Below are positions 23,041 through 29,704 of a stretch of 45,990 bases of DNA, in pieces. The translations under genes were made by a program, and so were the position numbers. The DNA is from JAQUPP01 sp041649955. Its GTDB lineage: Bacteria > Patescibacteriota > Patescibacteriia > UBA2591 > JAQUPP01. The stretch spans positions 1-45,990 of the forward strand of contig JBAZMD010000005.1 in the NCBI GenBank assembly GCA_041649955.1. Reading direction: 5' to 3'. Under the pieces are notes generated by a model. It was not told the DNA's origin. It saw only the letters and a list, made by a program, of their open reading frames with translations, and did no database searches. Every line of letters begins with the position of its first letter. Position 1 is the first letter of the stretch.

Positions 23041-23202
23041 AGTAAAATTATTTTAAAATTTAAGTTCGGAGAACGCAAAATTTTTAACTATAATTTTGCG
23101 TACCCTGTTAAATGCTGCTCTGCAGCAATTTTGCCAAAGGCAAAATTATTTAACAGGGTAAAGGTTTTGTAGCTCCGACTTAACGTCCGGAGACAAAACT
23201 CT
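23038..23202. repeat. Triple-hairpin intergenic element, copy F (between macB ATPase and permease genes)
   Basis: P3: TAAAATTAT-TTTAAAATT pairs with AATTTTTAA-(CT bulge)-ATAATTTTG, one mismatch, next to the permease start. P2: 56-nt palindrome 23103-23158, ends CCCTGTTAAAT, the reverse orientation of the copy C palindrome with compensated changes in both arms. P1: GTTTTGT-AG-CTCCG...CGGAG-ACAAAAC (23164-23199), ending at the ATPase stop. Confidence 0.8.
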
Positions 23203-23916
23203 TTATTCTTTAATTTTGAGAATTATTTTAGACGAATGGCCATCGTGAATATCCTCTATGATTTCTCCGTCTTTAAGTGAAATTATTCGATTTGCGTGTT
23301 CGGCAATATATTTTTCGTGGGTAATCAAAATAATTGTTCTACCCTGTTTATTTAAATTTTGAAATGTTTCAAGAATAATTTCACCGGTTTTGCTGTCCAA
23401 ATTACCGGTTGGTTCATCAGCGAGAATTAAAGAAGGATTATTGATAAGCGCTCGAGCGATTGCTACCCGCTGCATTTGTCCGCCGGAGAGCTGATTAGAA
23501 AGATGATAAAAATTTGTTTCATCTAAACCGGCGCTTTTTAACGCGTCTTTTGCTCGCGCTTCGCGTTCTTCTTTGGGAATACCCGCATAAATAAGCGGCA
23601 GTATCACATTTCGCAAGACGGTTGTACGCGGCAAAAGATTAAATGATTGAAATACAAAACCAATTTTATTTTTTCTAATATCCGCCAATTCATCATCAGA
23701 AAATGTAGAAACATCGTGACCGTCTAAAAAATATTGGCCACTAGTTGGAGTATCCAAACATCCCAAAATATGCATTAATGTTGATTTACCCGAGCCGGAA
23801 GGTCCTATAATAGCGACAAACTCCCCTTCTTCTATAGTAAACGAAGCATCTTTCAGCGCATAAGTCTCAAATACCTCGCTTTTATATATTTTTGTGATAT
23901 TTTTACATTCAATCAT
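23203..23916 (-). CDS. ABC transporter ATP-binding protein (MacB/LolD type)
   Basis: 237 residues with a complete nucleotide-binding domain: Walker A 'GPSGSGKSTLMHILG' (residues ~38-52), Q-loop 'FVFQSFNLLPRTTV', signature 'LSGGQMQRVAIARAL', Walker B 'LILADEPTGNLD', and switch His in 'IILITHEKYIAE'. The sequence class is that of LolD/MacB/FtsE export ATPases. It energises the FtsX-type permease downstream, from which it is separated by repeat copy F. Only 4 nt separate it from the small GIY-YIG gene upstream. Confidence 0.93.
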   Translation of the reverse strand: MIECKNITKIYKSEVFETYALKDASFTIEEGEFVAIIGPSGSGKSTLMHILGCLDTPTSGQYFLDGHDVSTFSDDELADIRKNKIGFVFQSFNLLPRTTVLRNVILPLIYAGIPKEEREARAKDALKSAGLDETNFYHLSNQLSGGQMQRVAIARALINNPSLILADEPTGNLDSKTGEIILETFQNLNKQGRTIILITHEKYIAEHANRIISLKDGEIIEDIHDGHSSKIILKIKE

Positions 23917-23920
23917 AACC

Positions 23921-24166
23921 CTATATTATGGAATTTATAATACGTCCTTTTAAAGAAGCATAACCTTTTTTAAATTGTTTTAATCTTTTTTCTCTTATCA
24001 AAGCGTCTTTTTTTGATTTATATGCTTCATAATAAACCAATTTTGGCGATTTTAAATTATTAGATGATTTAATATTATATTTTAATAATCCTGTTTTTAA
24101 ATTCGGCGCCAAACCGATATGCAAACTGTCATCTTTTTTTGATTTTAATAAATATACGTAAAACAT
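23921..24166 (-). CDS. Degenerate GIY-YIG domain protein
   Basis: 81 residues. 'MFYVYLLKSKKDDSLHIGLA' and 'KLVYYEAYKSKKDALIREKR' identify a URI-type GIY-YIG fold. The YIG strand reads 'LHIGLAPNLKTGLLKYN': the Tyr is His, and the catalytic Arg after the DLK(K/R) turn is Gly, unlike the copy at 13372-13608. Nuclease activity is therefore doubtful, although the frame is intact. It sits between macA and the macB ATPase gene with 41-nt and 4-nt gaps and so is in the operon. No flanking palindromic element is seen around it. It may be a decayed mobile gene or one with a retained DNA-binding role. Confidence 0.75.
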   Translation of the reverse strand: MFYVYLLKSKKDDSLHIGLAPNLKTGLLKYNIKSSNNLKSPKLVYYEAYKSKKDALIREKRLKQFKKGYASLKGRIINSII

Positions 24167-24207
24167 AATTGATTATATTTTAATGGTTAAGTTTCGGCTG
24201 CCGCGTT

Positions 24208-26088
24208 TTAATCGCGCGGTCCTCCGCCTCCCATTTGAAATAAACTTTTTGTGTTGGTCGTTTTTGTTTGCGTTGTTGAAGAGCTGCTGCTGGTTCCGCT
24301 AACCACCCAATCGCCTTCTTCAAGGCCGCTTAAAATTTCCGAGGATGAATCATTAATTAAACCGGTTTGAATTGATTGCTGAGTGGGAGAATTTTTTGCG
24401 GTAACAGTGGCGGTATTTGTTGTTGAATTTTTCGGATTAATCGTTGAATCAAAAACTTCCACGTAAGATGCGTCTCCCAAGGTTTTTACCGCGGAATTGG
24501 GAATTAATAAAACGTCTTGTTTTACATCTGTAATTATTGTCGCTGACATGCTCATTCCTGATTTTACGCGTTCATCTTGCGTATCAAATCCTATTTTCAC
24601 GTTATAAGTCACCACGCCTTGAGAAACGGTTCCGATTGCATCAGTTTCTATCACTTCGCCACTGATGCTTAAATCTTCAATCGCGTCAAAAGTGATGGTT
24701 ACTTTCTGTCCTGTTTTTACTTTGGCAATATCAACTTCATTAAGAGTAACTTCGGCCATTTTTTGTTTGGTGATAAATGTAATAACCGAAGCACCGGAAG
24801 AAATTGAATCGCCATTTTTAACGCTTAACTCGGCGATTACTCCATCAAAAGGAGCTTGAATAAAATAATCCGCAAGAGTTTGTTTTGCGCTTGTCAAAGC
24901 GTCTTGCTTTTGCTGAATAATTATTTTTTGAGCTCTAATATCAAGTTCTGTAGGACCGGCTTTCAAGTCCGCCAATTTTTGCTCTTTTTCTTTTATGCTT
25001 TGTTCGCTGGCCGTCAAATCAAGAGGATAATTTTGATCCATTTCTTTTAAATCTCTTCCTTTATCCGTAATCGTATCTTTATCTGTTTGCAAGGTACTCT
25101 TAATTGAAAGAAGATTAAGAAGATATGTATTTGTTTTTCCCGTGTAAGTGCTAAGAGTGGAAAGATGAGTATCGGCAAGCGTTTGCGGCCTTAAACTGCG
25201 TTCGGTCAATTTATCTTTATAAAATTGAATTAAGTTAGTGGCGCTTTTTAACGCTTCAGCAATGTTTCGGGTGGTTTCGTAAGTTTCGCTGATCAGCGAT
25301 TCAATTACGATTTTATCCGAAGACCTGTTCGCGGACTTGTAATCCAGAAAATTTTTATCATAGGCCGTACGAGCAGATTGATATTTTGTATAAGTGTCAT
25401 CTCTGTATTGCGTTGCTTTTTCGTCATATATTTTGGCAATGCTTGTGTAATAATCAAAATTGTATTGAGTTGTTGAAAAATTAAAACCAAACAATAAATC
25501 TTGAAGTCCTGTTATAATATTCGGAATTTCAAGAAACGTATTTGACACATTATTGAAACCGTCTTCGTAGGCTTTTTGAAGATCATCTTCGGCGCTTTTT
25601 TTCGCGTCCAAAGCATTTTGATAATTTGTTGTCTGAGTAAATTTAAGTTTAGTAAGGCTGTCTTTTGCTTGAACAAGAGAATTTTCCGCCTGCAACATTG
25701 TAAGTTCGTCTGTCGGAGCCAATAATTCTTCCAATTGAAGCTTGGCTGTTTCAAGGGCTGTCTCAGCGTCTCTCACTTTTACCTGGGCATCGCTGGCGTC
25801 CAATTTGACAAGAGAGGTTCCGCTTTTAACTTCTTGGCCCAATTTTACTCCCAAATAAACCACGTCGCCCGATGCTTTTGCTTTAATATCCACTTGATTG
25901 GAAGCGGAAATTTGTCCGCTTCCGGAGACAGAAGTGATAAGCGTCCCCTTTTCAACCTTGGTTAATGTATAGCGAGTTTCAGCAGTGCTGCTTTTATTTT
26001 TTTTATATCCAAAATAACTTCCGCCGGCTATTAAAATAATAATCAGCGCGATAATAAATTTTTGTTTTGATGTAATTTTTTTCTTCAT
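24208..26088 (-). CDS. macA: MacA/HlyD-family membrane-fusion adaptor with extended coiled coil
   Basis: 626 residues. A single N-terminal TM ('FIIALIIILIAGGSYFGY') is followed by the barrel-sandwich half 'VSGSGQISASNQVDIKAKAS', a long helical hairpin (about residues 100-400), the returning half 'YFIQAPFDGVIAELSVKNGD', the beta barrel 'VEIDTQ'-type strands with 'TGQKVTITFDAIEDLSISGE', and a Gly/Thr-rich tail. At 626 residues it is much longer than proteobacterial MacA (~370), mainly in the helical hairpin, which might suit a cell with no outer membrane or a thick surface layer (inference). It partners the MacB ATPase and permease. A 22-bp inverted repeat ends at its start codon. Confidence 0.85.
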   Translation of the reverse strand: MKKKITSKQKFIIALIIILIAGGSYFGYKKNKSSTAETRYTLTKVEKGTLITSVSGSGQISASNQVDIKAKASGDVVYLGVKLGQEVKSGTSLVKLDASDAQVKVRDAETALETAKLQLEELLAPTDELTMLQAENSLVQAKDSLTKLKFTQTTNYQNALDAKKSAEDDLQKAYEDGFNNVSNTFLEIPNIITGLQDLLFGFNFSTTQYNFDYYTSIAKIYDEKATQYRDDTYTKYQSARTAYDKNFLDYKSANRSSDKIVIESLISETYETTRNIAEALKSATNLIQFYKDKLTERSLRPQTLADTHLSTLSTYTGKTNTYLLNLLSIKSTLQTDKDTITDKGRDLKEMDQNYPLDLTASEQSIKEKEQKLADLKAGPTELDIRAQKIIIQQKQDALTSAKQTLADYFIQAPFDGVIAELSVKNGDSISSGASVITFITKQKMAEVTLNEVDIAKVKTGQKVTITFDAIEDLSISGEVIETDAIGTVSQGVVTYNVKIGFDTQDERVKSGMSMSATIITDVKQDVLLIPNSAVKTLGDASYVEVFDSTINPKNSTTNTATVTAKNSPTQQSIQTGLINDSSSEILSGLEEGDWVVSGTSSSSSTTQTKTTNTKSLFQMGGGGPRD

Positions 26089-26302
26089 ACCAGGTAGTAG
26101 AACTTTGACAATTTTTGTTCAATTATCAAAGTTTTAAATTATTAATTAAATTATTTTAGAAACCTTTGTTTATTTTATGAATTTTTTGTCCGACCAAAAA
26201 TCAACAAAATTAAATCTTAAATAATAGGTTAAATGCACGGAATATATACCAAGTAAAACTTTTTAGCTGCGAGAGGACAAGTCAAAGTCCACTACCTGGC
26301 AT
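26087..26302. repeat. 216-bp element with ~23-bp terminal inverted repeats before macA
   Basis: ATACCAGGTAGTAGAACTTT at 26087 and the reverse complement of 26281-26302 (ATGCCAGGTAGTGGACTTTG) match at about 20 of 23 positions. The interior is AT-rich with no frame. One end coincides with the macA ATG, as with the triple-hairpin elements. Confidence 0.7.
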
Positions 26303-26415
26303 AAAAAAATAATATAATAAAAAATTAATATAATTTAGCGCTGACGACCGGGCATTTGAAATTCCGGTGATTTACCCCGCACCTTTAAACGATAGTATTT
26401 TTAAAATGCGAAGCA
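26089..26415. other. Gene-free stretch upstream of macA
   Basis: Holds the 216-bp inverted-repeat element, an AT-rich spacer, and most of the palindrome at 26375-26436. On the minus strand it also contains the likely displaced last codons of the DUF5666-like gene ('GKSPEFQMPGRQR', stop at 26335-26337). Confidence 0.5.
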
Positions 26416-26436
26416 TTATCGTTCAAAGGTGCGGGG
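26375..26436. repeat. 62-nt palindrome at the 3' end of the DUF5666-like gene
   Basis: CCCCGCACCTTTAAACGATA at 26375 pairs with the reverse complement at 26417-26436 with one mismatch, and an inner ATGCGAAGCAT hairpin sits in the loop. It introduces the current stop codon. Ends of the type CCCC...GGGG resemble palindrome P2 of the triple-hairpin elements. Confidence 0.8.
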
Positions 26437-26907
26437 TTTGCCCATCGGCATTTCCGTTCTAGGACCAGGCATAATTCTGATAAATTTCGCTTCTATTTGT
26501 CCACTGGTATTCGGCTCGCCTATTACTACAATTTGATCATCAATTTTAAGATCTGTTAATTTTATGGTTTCCCTGAAACGTTCAATAACTGTATCGTCTT
26601 TAATAATAACTGTTTTTTCCACATTATCGGGACTCTTGATAATAATTGTTGAATCTTCAATTTTAATAATTTGCCCGAATACTCCATGCGGTTCTATAAA
26701 ATCTCTGCCGCCGAAATCTCTGAAAAAACCGCCTTGAGGACCGGCAAAATTCTGATGATAATTTTCTCCCCACTTGTAAGAAAAATTCGCCTTTCTGAAT
26801 CCGACAATCATTCCTAAATTAAAAATAAGCAAAAATAAAATAATTGCCGCAATTGACCAAGTAATAATTTGAAATGATTTTGACTGAAAAAATTTATTAC
26901 AATCCAT
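26416..26907 (-). CDS. Membrane-anchored DUF5666-like protein, 3' end altered by a palindrome
   Basis: 163 residues: a TM segment ('IITWSIAAIILFLLIFNLGM'), a Gly/Phe-rich linker, and a beta domain 'GQIIKIEDSTIIIKSPDNVE' ... 'LTDLKIDDQIVVIGEPNTSG' ... 'EAKFIRIMPGP', as in DUF5666 proteins. The present C terminus 'GKPRTFER' is encoded by the left arm of the palindrome at 26375-26436. If the palindrome is removed at AAA/AAA flanks, the frame runs on as 'GKSPEFQMPGRQR' to a stop at 26335-26337, which looks like the original ending. It follows the putative anti-sigma gene by 10 nt in the ECF operon. Confidence 0.7.
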   Translation of the reverse strand: MDCNKFFQSKSFQIITWSIAAIILFLLIFNLGMIVGFRKANFSYKWGENYHQNFAGPQGGFFRDFGGRDFIEPHGVFGQIIKIEDSTIIIKSPDNVEKTVIIKDDTVIERFRETIKLTDLKIDDQIVVIGEPNTSGQIEAKFIRIMPGPRTEMPMGKPRTFER

Positions 26908-26917
26908 ATTTGTATTA

Positions 26918-27319
26918 TTAATTATTGGTTATTTTGTGAATAAAAATAATTTTCAAATCTTGCGTTAAAAATTTGAGCGATTCAAGAAATACAAAAATAA
27001 TAACCAGAAAGGTGGCCACGCTCATTAAAGGCAATGTCCCTAAAAGCGTTAAAGTAAAACTCTGCCAATAAGTCATAACCATTCCGATATCGGTAAAAAG
27101 CAAAGAGAAAAAATTAATAAAACCGGACTCATTAAATCCGGATTGCATTATCTTGAAAGCCGGCGCAAAAGCCGCCATAGAACCGACTAAACCGACAAAA
27201 AATATGGCGAATCTTCGCTTAACCATTATTATTTTCTGTTCCTCGTGAATGCGGGACATTATTTGATTAAAAAGACCATCCGAGGGTACAAGTAATTTTT
27301 TGTAATTTTTATTTTGCAT
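26918..27319 (-). CDS. Small membrane protein, candidate anti-sigma factor
   Basis: 133 residues from ATG 27319: a ~30-residue cytoplasmic N terminus ('LVPSDGLFNQIMSRIHEEQK'), a TM helix near residues 35-58, a loop, a re-entrant or second TM, and a C-terminal TM near 95-118. Its place directly after an ECF sigma gene and a short soluble N terminus before a TM is the layout of membrane anti-sigma factors, but no zinc-binding HxxxCxxC motif is present. An ATG at 27355 is possible but lies inside the hairpin AAAGGG...CCCTTT (27346-27369). A -10-like TATACT at 27326-27331 would make 27319 leaderless. Identity is inference from position. Confidence 0.5.
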   Translation of the reverse strand: MQNKNYKKLLVPSDGLFNQIMSRIHEEQKIIMVKRRFAIFFVGLVGSMAAFAPAFKIMQSGFNESGFINFFSLLFTDIGMVMTYWQSFTLTLLGTLPLMSVATFLVIIFVFLESLKFLTQDLKIIFIHKITNN

Positions 27320-27392
27320 AATGTTAGTATATATTAATACGTTTAAAGGGCGCATTTTGGTGCACCCTTTAAAAAATTAATTGTCTTTTTGT

Positions 27393-27959
27393 TTATGTTG
27401 ATTCGGTGAAAATTTTCTTGAGATAAATAAGAGCTCGTCTGTACCGGCTTTTTATTGTATGAAGCGGCTCATTAAGAGATTGAGCGATTTCACGAAAAGT
27501 AAGATCGTCATTATAATGCCGACTAAGCACTAAGCGATATTTCGGGGAAAGTTTTTTTATAGCGGAATAAAGAGATCGAGCTGCATTTTTTTGTTCGAGA
27601 ATTTCATCAGGCAAAAGAGAATCATCTTTCAATGTATCCATGAGAATATTATCCCCTTTTTCATCTGTGAATACGGAAAACGGCAATGTTTTCTTTTTCC
27701 TTAGAAAATCAATTGAAGCATTTTTGGCAATACTAAAAAGCCAAGTTTTAAATTTTTTTTGTCTATCAAATTTCCTTATATTTTTCCACATTCGCACAAA
27801 TACTTCTTGAGTTATGTCTTCAGCGTCTGAAACGCTGTTTACATAACGATAGACAAAATTGTAAACAGGTTTAAGATATTGCTGAATTAAAATTTCCAAC
27901 GATTTTTCATCGCCTTTTAAATATTTTTTAACCAGTTGCTGGTCATCTATTTCCGGCAT
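27393..27959 (-). CDS. ECF-type RNA polymerase sigma factor
   Basis: 188 residues. Region 2 contains 'VSDAEDITQEVFVRMWKNI' (the -10-recognition helix, residues ~42-60) and 'KTWLFSIAKNASIDFLRKK'. Region 4 contains 'LSPKYRLVLSRHYNDDLTFR' and the -35-binding helix-turn-helix 'SLNEPLHTIKSRYRRALIYL'. It would direct polymerase to an extracytoplasmic-stress regulon and probably its own operon (candidate anti-sigma, DUF5666, MacA, MacB). The -10 box ends 6 nt before the ATG, so its mRNA seems leaderless from a housekeeping-type promoter. Confidence 0.9.
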   Translation of the reverse strand: MPEIDDQQLVKKYLKGDEKSLEILIQQYLKPVYNFVYRYVNSVSDAEDITQEVFVRMWKNIRKFDRQKKFKTWLFSIAKNASIDFLRKKKTLPFSVFTDEKGDNILMDTLKDDSLLPDEILEQKNAARSLYSAIKKLSPKYRLVLSRHYNDDLTFREIAQSLNEPLHTIKSRYRRALIYLKKIFTEST

Positions 27960-27965
27960 AAATAC

Positions 27966-27994
27966 ATTATGGCATATTTTCGCAAAAATTTCAA
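27966..27994 (-). promoter_or_regulatory. Leaderless promoter of the ECF sigma operon
   Basis: On the minus strand, TTGAAA (27989-27994), spacer 17, CATAAT (27966-27971); the ATG begins at 27959. Confidence 0.6.
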
Positions 27995-28024
27995 GAGAAG
28001 ATTTGCAACTGATTTAAAATACTT

Positions 28025-28053
28025 TTGACAATAATCAAAAAAAGATTTAAAAT
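28025..28053 (+). promoter_or_regulatory. Leaderless promoter of mnmA
   Basis: TTGACA (28025-28030), spacer 17, TAAAAT (28048-28053). The -10 box overlaps an upstream in-frame ATG (28052), so transcription should begin near the ATG at 28061. Confidence 0.65.
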
Positions 28054-28060
28054 GGATTCA

Positions 28061-29155
28061 ATGAAAAATAAAAAAACAATCAAAATTGCCGTGGGAATGA
28101 GCGGCGGAGTTGACTCCACAATCACCGCTTTGATGCTTAAAAATGAAGGTTATGACGTTATCGGATTAACAATGAAAATTTGGGATGACAATCCTCTGAT
28201 TAAGGGCAACCGAAGCGGATGCTACGGACCGGGAGAAGTAAAAGATATTGCCGAAGCTAAAAAAGCGGCAAAAATAATGAATATCCCCCACTATGTGATA
28301 GATCTTAGAAAAGAATATCACAAAAGCGTCATTGATTATTTCAAGGAAGAATACCAAAAAGGAAAAACGCCGAATCCGTGCGTGATGTGCAATTCCAAAA
28401 TAAAATTCGGATTATTGATAGACAAAGCGATCAACAGCGGAATTAAATTTGATTATTTCGCCACCGGACATTACGCCAGAACAAGCTTTGACAAAAAAAA
28501 TAATATTTATTTGTTAAAAACCGGACTTGATAAAACTAAAGACCAGTCTTATTTTTTATACCGATTAAAACAAAAACAATTGAAAAAAATTCTTTTTCCT
28601 CTTGGAGAAAAAAGAAAAGATGATATTAAAAAATTCGCTCAAAAAAACGGGTTTGCCGATTACGCGGAAAAAGATGAAAGCCAGAATTTCATTGAATGCG
28701 ACAATTATTCGGTCTTGCTTCCGGCCGGAAAAATCGGATCAATAATTGATTCTCAAGGAAATATTTTGGGACAGCATAAAGGAATATCAAATTATACTTT
28801 GGGCCAAAGAAAAAATCTCCATATCGGCGGACTAAAAGAACCTTATTATGTTTTAAAAATAGACGTCAAAAAAAATATTATTGTCGCCGGGCCGAAAAAT
28901 CTCGCTTTCTCTGATAAAGCATTTGTGAAAAAAATCAATTGGATTATTCCGTTAAAATTGATAAAAACCAACAAAATCAAAACTAAAATAAGATACGGAG
29001 CCGAATTCGCCGAAGCCGTGTTTTTATCAAAAACAAACAAGAGTGCTGTTTTAAAATTTAAAAAACCGCAATTCGCGGTTACTCCGGGCCAATCAATTGT
29101 TTTCTACGATAAAGATATGGTTCTTGGCGGAGGAATTATTATTGGTAAAAAATAA
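28061..29155 (+). CDS. mnmA: tRNA-specific 2-thiouridylase MnmA
   Basis: 364 residues. It adds sulfur to U34 of tRNA-Lys/Glu/Gln. The PP-loop 'VGMSGGVDSTITALML' is at the N terminus. The first catalytic cysteine region is 'KGKTPNPCVMCNSKIKFG', and tRNA-binding 'DYFATGHYAR' and 'KDQSYFLYRL' follow. The second catalytic cysteine normally reads S-x-x-I-C-F-I; here the segment is 'DESQNFIECDNYSVLL', with Cys two positions later than usual, so the persulfide relay may be modified. The PUA-like C-terminal domain is complete. ATG 28061 is chosen because the -10 box covers 28048-28053 and excludes earlier starts. Confidence 0.9.
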   Translation: MKNKKTIKIAVGMSGGVDSTITALMLKNEGYDVIGLTMKIWDDNPLIKGNRSGCYGPGEVKDIAEAKKAAKIMNIPHYVIDLRKEYHKSVIDYFKEEYQKGKTPNPCVMCNSKIKFGLLIDKAINSGIKFDYFATGHYARTSFDKKNNIYLLKTGLDKTKDQSYFLYRLKQKQLKKILFPLGEKRKDDIKKFAQKNGFADYAEKDESQNFIECDNYSVLLPAGKIGSIIDSQGNILGQHKGISNYTLGQRKNLHIGGLKEPYYVLKIDVKKNIIVAGPKNLAFSDKAFVKKINWIIPLKLIKTNKIKTKIRYGAEFAEAVFLSKTNKSAVLKFKKPQFAVTPGQSIVFYDKDMVLGGGIIIGKK

Positions 29156-29177
29156 TAATTTTCAAATAAAAAAAAGA

Positions 29178-29210
29178 TGGGGCAGATTTACTCTGCCCCA
29201 ATTTTTGTTT
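29178..29210. terminator. Bidirectional terminator between mnmA and the convergent hypothetical gene
   Basis: TGGGGCAGA (29178-29186) pairs with TCTGCCCCA (29192-29200), with T5 on the plus side and A7 (T7 on the minus strand) on the other. Confidence 0.85.
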
Positions 29211-29213
29211 TCT

Positions 29214-29567
29214 TTATTTCCCGTGAAGTAAAGAAAATTGTTTTGGAAAAAAAGAAAAAAATTTTGAAAAGAAAGACTTTAAAGACATTCTTTTTTTCAA
29301 AATAATCTTCATACTTGGAAAATTACTCTGTACTTCTTTTAAAACTTCTTCTTCTGTTTGGTGTCTAATTTTCGCCAGTTCTTTTATTGCTCCCTGTACT
29401 GTTTTAAACCTCAACTCCCTAAATATCTTATTCGATTTCGCTACTGGTAGCACCCCACCTTTTTGTTTCTCATCATACTCAGGGTAAATGTATTGATTAC
29501 TTTCTACATTAACCCTCACTATATGATCACCAATAATGCCCCACCAAGGAAATTCAATTTTCCTCAT
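29214..29567 (-). CDS. Hypothetical protein (117 residues)
   Basis: No family recognised. The N terminus 'KIEFPWWGIIGDHIVRVNVE' looks like a short beta hairpin. A central lysine-rich helical part ('TVQGAIKELAKIRHQTEEEV') follows, and the C terminus is basic and Phe-rich ('SFFSKFFSFFPKQFS'), possibly amphipathic and membrane-associating. A G-rich ribosome-binding site (GGGGGGG) lies 5 nt upstream of the ATG. It is monocistronic with its own promoter (29619-29647) and terminator. Confidence 0.5.
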   Translation of the reverse strand: MRKIEFPWWGIIGDHIVRVNVESNQYIYPEYDEKQKGGVLPVAKSNKIFRELRFKTVQGAIKELAKIRHQTEEEVLKEVQSNFPSMKIILKKRMSLKSFFSKFFSFFPKQFSLLHGK

Positions 29568-29618
29568 TTTGCCCCCCCTTTTTTTATTTTAAATTTTATA
29601 TTTTAAACTACTGTTAAA

Positions 29619-29647
29619 ATCATATCAAATTTTAGGGAAAATGTCAA
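29619..29647 (-). promoter_or_regulatory. Promoter of the 117-residue hypothetical gene
   Basis: On the minus strand, TTGACA (29642-29647), spacer 17, TATGAT (29619-29624). Confidence 0.65.
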
Positions 29648-29660
29648 GTCTATAAAACAA

Positions 29661-29690
29661 AAAGACCCCTCTCAAACGAAAGTGGTCTTT
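29661..29690 (-). terminator. Terminator of the cold-shock gene
   Basis: AAAGACC (29661-29667) pairs with GGTCTTT (29684-29690), with further pairing inside; T-rich tail on the minus strand. Confidence 0.7.
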
Positions 29691-29704
29691 TTTGTTCACG
29701 ACGA

